Assembly: GCA_021826765.1 (NCBI GenBank)
Contig: JAKAYK010000055.1
Span: 1 to 6,503 of the forward strand
Reading direction: 5' to 3'
DNA from: Thermoplasmata archaeon
Lineage (GTDB): Archaea; Thermoplasmatota; Thermoplasmata; Thermoplasmatales; Thermoplasmataceae
DNA: 6,503 bases
Shown: piece after piece, positions 6,326 through 6,503 of the stretch
How positions within the stretch are numbered: position 1 is the stretch's first letter
Layout: every line of letters begins with the position of its first letter
Translations under genes and position numbers: made by a program
Notes under the pieces: generated by a model
The model's input: the letters and a program-made list of their open reading frames with translations, nothing else
The model's database searches: none
What the model was told of the DNA's origin: nothing

Positions 6326-6503
6326 ATGCAGTGCTCCCTCTGCGGAAATGAAGCAGTCTATGAAAGCAGGCAAACAGCCTCATTTTTATGTTCAGGTCAT
6401 ATTATGGAAAGCATAGAAAGAAGATTCAGGCATGAACTGAGAAGGGAACTGAACATGGGCAGGAAAAACATCACCATAGCTGTTGCCATTTCCGGTGGCA
6501 AGG
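6326..6503 (+). CDS. TtuA/NcsA (Ncs6/CTU1) family tRNA 2-thiolation enzyme (3'-partial)
   Basis: This is the start of an adenylating tRNA sulfurtransferase that makes 2-thiouridine, at U34 in Ncs6/NcsA or U54 in TtuA, using a ubiquitin-like sulfur carrier. Only 59 complete codons are in the window. They show the N-terminal zinc finger Cys3-x2-Cys6...Cys22-x2-His25, the arrangement known in TtuA, then a charged helical linker. The PP-loop beginning ITIAVAISGGK (49-59) follows, with SGGK at 56-59, which would continue to SGGKDS and bind ATP. Family members have around 300 residues, so about four fifths are missing. The ATG at 6326 is chosen because it places the zinc finger at the expected distance from the N terminus and has a TATA-like box 28 nt upstream. 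An ATG at 6315 is out of frame. The target position on tRNA cannot be decided from this fragment. Confidence 0.85.
   Translation, partial: MQCSLCGNEAVYESRQTASFLCSGHIMESIERRFRHELRRELNMGRKNITIAVAISGGK

Noticed and set aside
1..6503. CRISPR array, insertion sequence, tRNA or rRNA gene, or phage/defence module
   Set aside because: I read both strands and found no regularly spaced repeats, no transposase motifs, no tRNA T-loop signature in non-coding DNA and no defence-type domains.

Overview
The window looks archaeal and most likely belongs to the Thermoplasmata (Thermoplasmatales-like). The evidence is a HemK2/Mtq2-type release-factor methyltransferase (the archaeal/eukaryotic form), an archaeal-type tryptophanyl-tRNA synthetase, a TtuA/NcsA-type tRNA thiolase with an N-terminal zinc finger, heavy use of AGG/AGA arginine codons, and AT-rich TATA-like boxes about 25-28 nt upstream of start codons, as expected for leaderless transcripts. 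The species cannot be fixed from this sequence.

Layout: (1) Positions 1-1118 (+) hold the 3' three quarters of a sodium:solute symporter family permease of the MctP (monocarboxylate) type, cut off by the window start. (2) Positions 1154-1729 (-) hold a convergent HemK2/Mtq2-like protein glutamine methyltransferase. The 35-nt gap between the two 3' ends is T-rich. (3) Positions 1730-2079 form a divergent intergenic stretch of about 350 nt. It carries a TATA-like box for each flanking gene and a weak C/D-box-like pattern. (4) Positions 2080-6271 (+) hold three tightly packed genes. They encode a membrane-bound cytochrome b/HdrD-like iron-sulfur oxidoreductase, an ornithine cyclodeaminase/mu-crystallin family protein (4-nt overlap), and tryptophanyl-tRNA synthetase (1-nt overlap). 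(5) Two T-tracts follow, then a TATA-like box and the first 59 codons of a TtuA/NcsA-family tRNA 2-thiolation enzyme, cut off by the window end.

Most genes are recognisable housekeeping or energy-metabolism families. The most unusual part is the three-gene operon. A respiratory-chain-type protein resembling FadF and the EtfAB:menaquinone oxidoreductases is translationally coupled to an NAD(P)-dependent amino-acid/imine enzyme and to TrpRS. The cyclodeaminase-like protein has Asn where true ornithine cyclodeaminases have the catalytic Asp, so it is more likely a dehydrogenase or imine reductase. Co-transcription could mean that electrons from amino-acid or acyl-CoA oxidation enter the quinone pool through the first protein, but that is inference. 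I found no CRISPR array, insertion sequence, tRNA, rRNA or clear novel defence system.
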